Position numbers and translations under genes: made by a program
Assembly (NCBI RefSeq): GCF_002443255.2
Contig: NW_019211455.1
Span: 34,625,472 to 34,689,471, forward strand
DNA length: 64,000 nucleotides
Origin: Varroa destructor
Taxonomy: Eukaryota > Arthropoda > Arachnida > Mesostigmata > Varroidae
Reading direction: 5' to 3'
The notes under the pieces: model-generated
Database searches by the model: none
What the model was told of the DNA's origin: nothing
What the model saw: the letters and a program-made list of their open reading frames with translations, nothing else
In this document: piece by piece, positions 61,201 to 64,000 of the stretch
Layout: the number at the start of each line of letters is the position of its first letter
Numbering within the stretch: the stretch's first letter is position 1

Positions 61201-61697
61201 TGTTCGATTTTCATGATGGCAGGTATAACTTGCATAATGCTGACTGGAGCATAGAGAAAGCTCGCGAAGTCATCGTAGCATGGCAAAATAAATTCACGAA
61301 TGAAATTAAGCGGCTTTCCAAACTGGCAAGGTATCAGCAACAATGTTCTAATGTATTTACGTTAAATACACTTACCAACGTATTGCGTAAATCCACTACA
61401 CCTGATATAGAACTATTGCTTATTGGAGCAGCCCTTGTTCTCATCTATGTATCCATAGCACTGGTCAACCTGGAACGGCCAGAGCTATCGCAGGGCTTGA
61501 CCGGATTCGTCGGCGTCCTCTTGCTTGCCTTAAGTATTACGGCCGCTTTTGGTTTGTGCGCCATGCTCGGGCTTCCGTTCAACGCTACTACGACGCAAGT
61601 GCTGCCCTTTTTGGGGCTTGGGCTTGGATGCAACAGCATATTCATGCTAACGCATACTCTTAACAAAATCGTTTCCAGTGGATCGGTGACTATCGAG
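49095..61697 (+). CDS. Patched homologue, first four coding exons (3' incomplete)
   Basis: Four exons join in phase (0, 1, 2, 0) into 535 codons: cytosolic N-terminus 1-88, TM1 about 89-104, large first extracellular domain, then the sterol-sensing domain with TM2-TM4, ending in TM4 plus a short loop. Diagnostic Patched blocks are RTSWTDASIAYEEI, QRNPGKILFVG--L-IFCVGLKS, LWIEEGGRV, ETPLDCFWEGSKLL, CPETAPNKKS, GGCYGFA, MHWPESLIVGG and LPFNATTTQVLPFLGLGLG. Patched is the 12-pass Hedgehog receptor of the RND/SSD superfamily; it restrains Smoothened, probably by moving sterol. The other six helices and second ectodomain should lie to the right. TM4 reads GCNSIF where Patched proteins have GVD(D/H), so N514 replaces the conserved acid. 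A divergent paralogue is possible, though the rest matches Patched rather than Patched-related. Confidence 0.88.
51627..52031 (+). other. Unrecognised 134-codon open frame inside Patched intron 1
   Basis: It opens at TTG; the first ATG is at 51690. It includes VLGNRKEIALVYDQIDSLYV and LEETYLPNWLYFPNCSFQG and ends at TAG 52029-52031. Length and composition resemble coding sequence more than most frames here, but I recognise no family. Options are a transposon remnant, a nested gene, or chance. No splice or promoter evidence was seen. Confidence 0.25.
52320..53260. promoter_or_regulatory. GC-richer block in Patched intron 1; candidate enhancer
   Basis: A region clearly richer in GC than the flanking intron, with no long coding frame and no transposon motif. 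It includes TGGGTGGCC at 52823-52831, one base from the Ci/Gli consensus TGGGTGGTC. First-intron enhancers with Ci/Gli sites would suit a Patched gene, but this is inference from composition and one weak site. Confidence 0.3.
54891..55083 (+). CDS. ptc: Patched exon with TM1
   Basis: The acceptor is ccgaatgcag before 54891 and the donor is gaag|gtagga at 55084. The exon is 193 bases, phase 0 in and 1 out. It encodes ERARGNQASLWLRKHLQ, VGCGIQRNPGK, the hydrophobic stretch ILFVGLLILAIFCVGL (TM1, local residues about 89-104) and KSVRYEYELEKLWIE. The arginine-rich helix before TM1 and KxLFV--L-L--FCVGLKS are closely conserved in Patched proteins. Confidence 0.9.
55084..60008 (+). other. Patched intron 2
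   Basis: 4.9 kb. It is mostly AT-rich, with a GC-richer patch at about 58.89-59.24 kb that contains no recognisable coding motif despite an open 140-codon minus-strand frame. No exon is needed here, because the phases of the flanking exons join directly (G|AG, giving LWIEEGGR). Confidence 0.6.
60009..60201 (+). CDS. ptc: Patched exon, first extracellular domain (early part)
   Basis: The acceptor is aacgtttcag before 60009 and the donor is ggaca|gtaagt at 60202. The exon is 193 bases, phase 1 in and 2 out. It encodes EGGRVTRELEYIRTKLG, SQQIIIQSSSPDISAN and LLTHVDLLREALQIEVDVFGQ. The LW-EEGGR junction and QQ-I-Q-S-----N motif follow Patched. Shifting the acceptor by a base would break the frame, which fixes this choice. 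Confidence 0.87.
60202..60643 (+). other. Patched intron 3
   Basis: A short 442-base AT-rich intron with the acceptor ccttttgcag. No other feature seen. Confidence 0.85.
60644..61697 (+). CDS. ptc: Patched exon, rest of first ectodomain and TM2-TM4 of the sterol-sensing domain
   Basis: 1054 bases, phase 2 in and 0 out, donor gag|gtgagt at 61698. After SWSLQDLCIKAS it carries the Patched ectodomain blocks ETPLDCFWEGSKLL, LNPDDPECPETAPNKKS, GGCYGFATTDGMHWPE, LIVGGIQKNRSG and WQNKFTNEIKRL. TM2 is IELLLIGAALVLIYVSIALV, TM3 includes GFVGVLLLALSITAAFGLCAML, and TM4 is LPFLGLGLGCNSIFMLTHTL. Asn514 (AAC, 61632-61634) and Ser515 stand where human Patched1 has Asp-Asp and Drosophila has Asp-His. GAC to AAC is a single transition. 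All other landmarks are kept, so the replacement is notable rather than part of general decay. Confidence 0.92.
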
Positions 61698-64000
61698 GTG
61701 AGTGGCTAAGCTTTTTGTTTTGTATTATTTGTTCTCTAGTTAGATATGTGTTAATATATATATGCGTGTTCGTTTGTTCTGTCAACGTCTATATTACTGC
61801 TTTGTTGAATCAATACACGGAAAACGGGAGGAGCATGGCAAAGGTTAAGATCAATCGAGTACTGACAGCGCTAAAATGCAACAGCGTTATTTCGAACTGT
61901 GTACAGAAAATATTTTATCCTACTGGTTATATTTGCGCCGCATAGAACCGGGCAGGTAAAGTCAGTAAAAGATTGCCATATTGCAAGTTAATGGGTCTAA
62001 TTTACACCCAGGAGCCCCACTGTAGCCAACAGGCACGACTATAGCTGTCTAAATTCGAAGCAGTCGTTTGGTTAGCACGATCACTCTTACTCAGTGTAAT
62101 CCATTTAATCAGTAAGTCATGCTTACGCGCCTTTTATATTGCGTTTATCTGTGACACAAAAACCTCCATATACGTCCAAATGCGGTATTTATTTAATTTG
62201 AGAAATCATTTCAGTGGTTTCGATTATATGACGCAGTCTATAGGAATAGTGTCATTAGGGCAATCAATTAAAAAAAAATTTTAGCAAATAGAATTTAAAC
62301 TACACAAACGAAGTATTCTCTAGCATCCGCCGGCTTTATTTAAGGTAGTTCAATCAATTATCCGAATGGGTTTAAGACACCCTCAATAATTTATAATACT
62401 TCGCAGTACCCAGTTCTAATAGTGTGGTCAGAGAACTATTTTCGAGGGCATCTTTACTGAACGCGCATTCAATTATATTATAATAAATAAAAGAATATCA
62501 TTTTAATGCTGAAGTTTCTTTATACAAAGATTCTGCAGTAAGTCTACTGCACATTTACTGATGAATAATAAAAATACTTTGAAATTATGAATGAGGTTAT
62601 ATAGTTGCATAGAGAAATTAAGCTTCACATTGACTACACTGTGTAATAATCTTATAGGAAAAATACGTTTAACTAAAAGTAGTCAAGTAAGCTCAAATAG
62701 GTATGTACGAAATGCGTCCATGCAACTCGTGAGTTGCGATTTAATATGTAAGCTGTCCCAATTTCTTTTATACTAAGAGAAAAAGGGGAGAACCAGTGGA
62801 TTCAATGAAGCCACTTCTATCAGTGCTGTCGCATTCTTATAGTTTTTTCTTAGTTCAGTAATTTTTCTCCCTGGATCTAAGGTCCCATTCTGGGTAAAGT
62901 TTGCCAGTTTCTCGCAATTTTGTGCCTTTGAATTACTTAGCAGTACTCTTGAAGCGCGCTAACGACAGCTTGCATAGATTAAAATTCATCGATTTAACTA
63001 TGTTTACTTAAAAAAAATGTGTGATGTTTTGTTCGTTTTCTAGAAAATCGCTTAGTTGCGGGCATACGCAAAAGCTTAAAATTAAAACCATATATATGGT
63101 CCTGAATAATCTTTGCTTAAGTTGTTGCAAGTTAAACAAATTAATCTCAAATGGAGGAGACGAAATAAACTCTGTCTTCCGCTTTGTTATAATATTCCTA
63201 TTATTCGTACCACATGTATCATTCAAAAAGAGTTGCCTTCTCGTAACCTTCTCTTGAATCACAGTCAAGCTTCTTCAGAATACGCCTACATGCTTGGATA
63301 GCAGTAATTAGTTTCCCTTGGAACCGACGCGATCATTCGCTGGTTAAACACAGATATGCAACATAATGAGAATCAGTTAGGTCTGCTGGTTTGATGTATA
63401 TATATGAATATAGACTATCAGCATATGCGTTTCTTATCGCGCCTCTTATGCGCTCTGAAATATATTGTTAGTAGCACATCTACCACATACCAAAACCACT
63501 AATATTAAATTAAAGGCTTCTTTATATAATATATATTTACCACTTTAAGTGATTTTGTAGTTCAAGCAGTATATAGATTAGCTTCTTAGATGTTGAAGAA
63601 TTGTGATTTGAACTCAAGACGTCCAAATGTCCTATACGACGACAGACTAGCCTAGTTAATGTTATAGGAAGTACATCTTGTTGCCGGAAATACTATGTCT
63701 ACGGACTAGCTGTCTCATTAATTTTAGTTGTACCTGTTTTGGGGGTGAAATGATTGAGCCTAAAAGCAGTACAGGATTTTGGGAATTACAAGGTCTTGTA
63801 ACAGTTGAGTATAGTGTTGAACCTTGAGACACAAACACTTACTAGTGAAGCATTCTAATCTGACGTTATTCCAGTTGTAGAAAATACGCTTTGCGTCGTA
63901 TACATGAACGTTCTATCTTAATGTCATTGCAACGTTGGAATACCTAAATGATTGGTCATGAAGTAGTCTTCCCTACGGTGCTGTAGCTGCACACTTTGGT
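61698..64000 (+). other. Start of the next Patched intron
   Basis: The sequence after the gtgagt donor is AT-rich with no recognisable continuation of the sterol-sensing domain. The next Patched exon is therefore expected beyond the window, and the intron is at least 2.3 kb long. Short frames near 62.59 and 63.02 kb show no motif. Confidence 0.65.

Noticed and set aside
1..64000. CRISPR arrays, operons, ribosome-binding sites, rRNA genes
   Set aside because: No regularly spaced repeats or conserved rRNA sequence were seen. Introns and transposon types show this is eukaryotic nuclear DNA.

Overview
The window looks like nuclear DNA of an arthropod. It is AT-rich, its open frames are short and separated, and kilobase introns have GT/AG borders. 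It holds a Patched homologue and the relics of several eukaryotic transposon classes (R1-like and other LINEs, Ty3/gypsy, mariner, Helitron). The order cannot be read from the sequence. A chelicerate or another non-dipteran arthropod would fit the long introns, but that is a guess. One 100-N gap at 40445-40544 shows a scaffolded draft assembly.

Two protein-coding genes are supported, both on the + strand. (1) At 9383-29761 lie the last four recognisable exons of a receptor-type tyrosine kinase-like gene, about 325 codons ending at a TAG. The fold is complete from glycine-rich loop to C-lobe, but the catalytic-loop HRD reads HGC and the DFG reads NFS. The spliced frame also has no beta3 lysine, so this reads as a pseudokinase. 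A lysine-bearing VAVKK segment lies just after the exon 1 donor in another frame, at the spacing expected for beta3. Ectodomain and membrane exons were not found and probably lie upstream. (2) At 49095-61697 lie the first four coding exons of a Patched homologue, 535 codons in phase throughout, from the start codon to the end of TM4 in the sterol-sensing domain. The gene continues past the window. Its TM4 GxxxD-type motif reads GCNSIF, so the usual acidic residue is replaced by Asn.

Layout: 1-9.4 kb, relics only (R1-like fragment 2.5-2.8 kb, LINE endonuclease/RT 4.0-4.85 kb, gypsy RNase H end 5.25-5.6 kb); 9.4-29.8 kb, kinase-like gene with an antisense degenerate Helitron (16.1-18.8 kb) and a mariner fragment (27.0-27.3 kb) in its introns; 30-35.4 kb, no recognised gene; 35.4-36.45 kb, a GC-richer block holding an exact Ci/Gli consensus site; 39.4-40.36 kb, LINE RT relic running up to the assembly gap; 42.84-45.26 kb, a longer R1-like LINE relic; 48.96-49.03 kb, an antisense tRNA-like sequence just before the first Patched exon; 49.1-64 kb, Patched.

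The strongest signals are the multiply substituted pseudokinase with its out-of-frame beta3, the Patched homologue lacking the TM4 acid, an exact Ci/Gli site 13.6 kb upstream of Patched, and several perfect hairpins with 5-base loops. The two genes are not obviously linked in function. Patched is a Hedgehog receptor and classically a direct Ci target, while the kinase-like protein has no assignable ligand because its ectodomain is not visible. Transposon boundaries and clades are approximate and come from reading motifs by eye.
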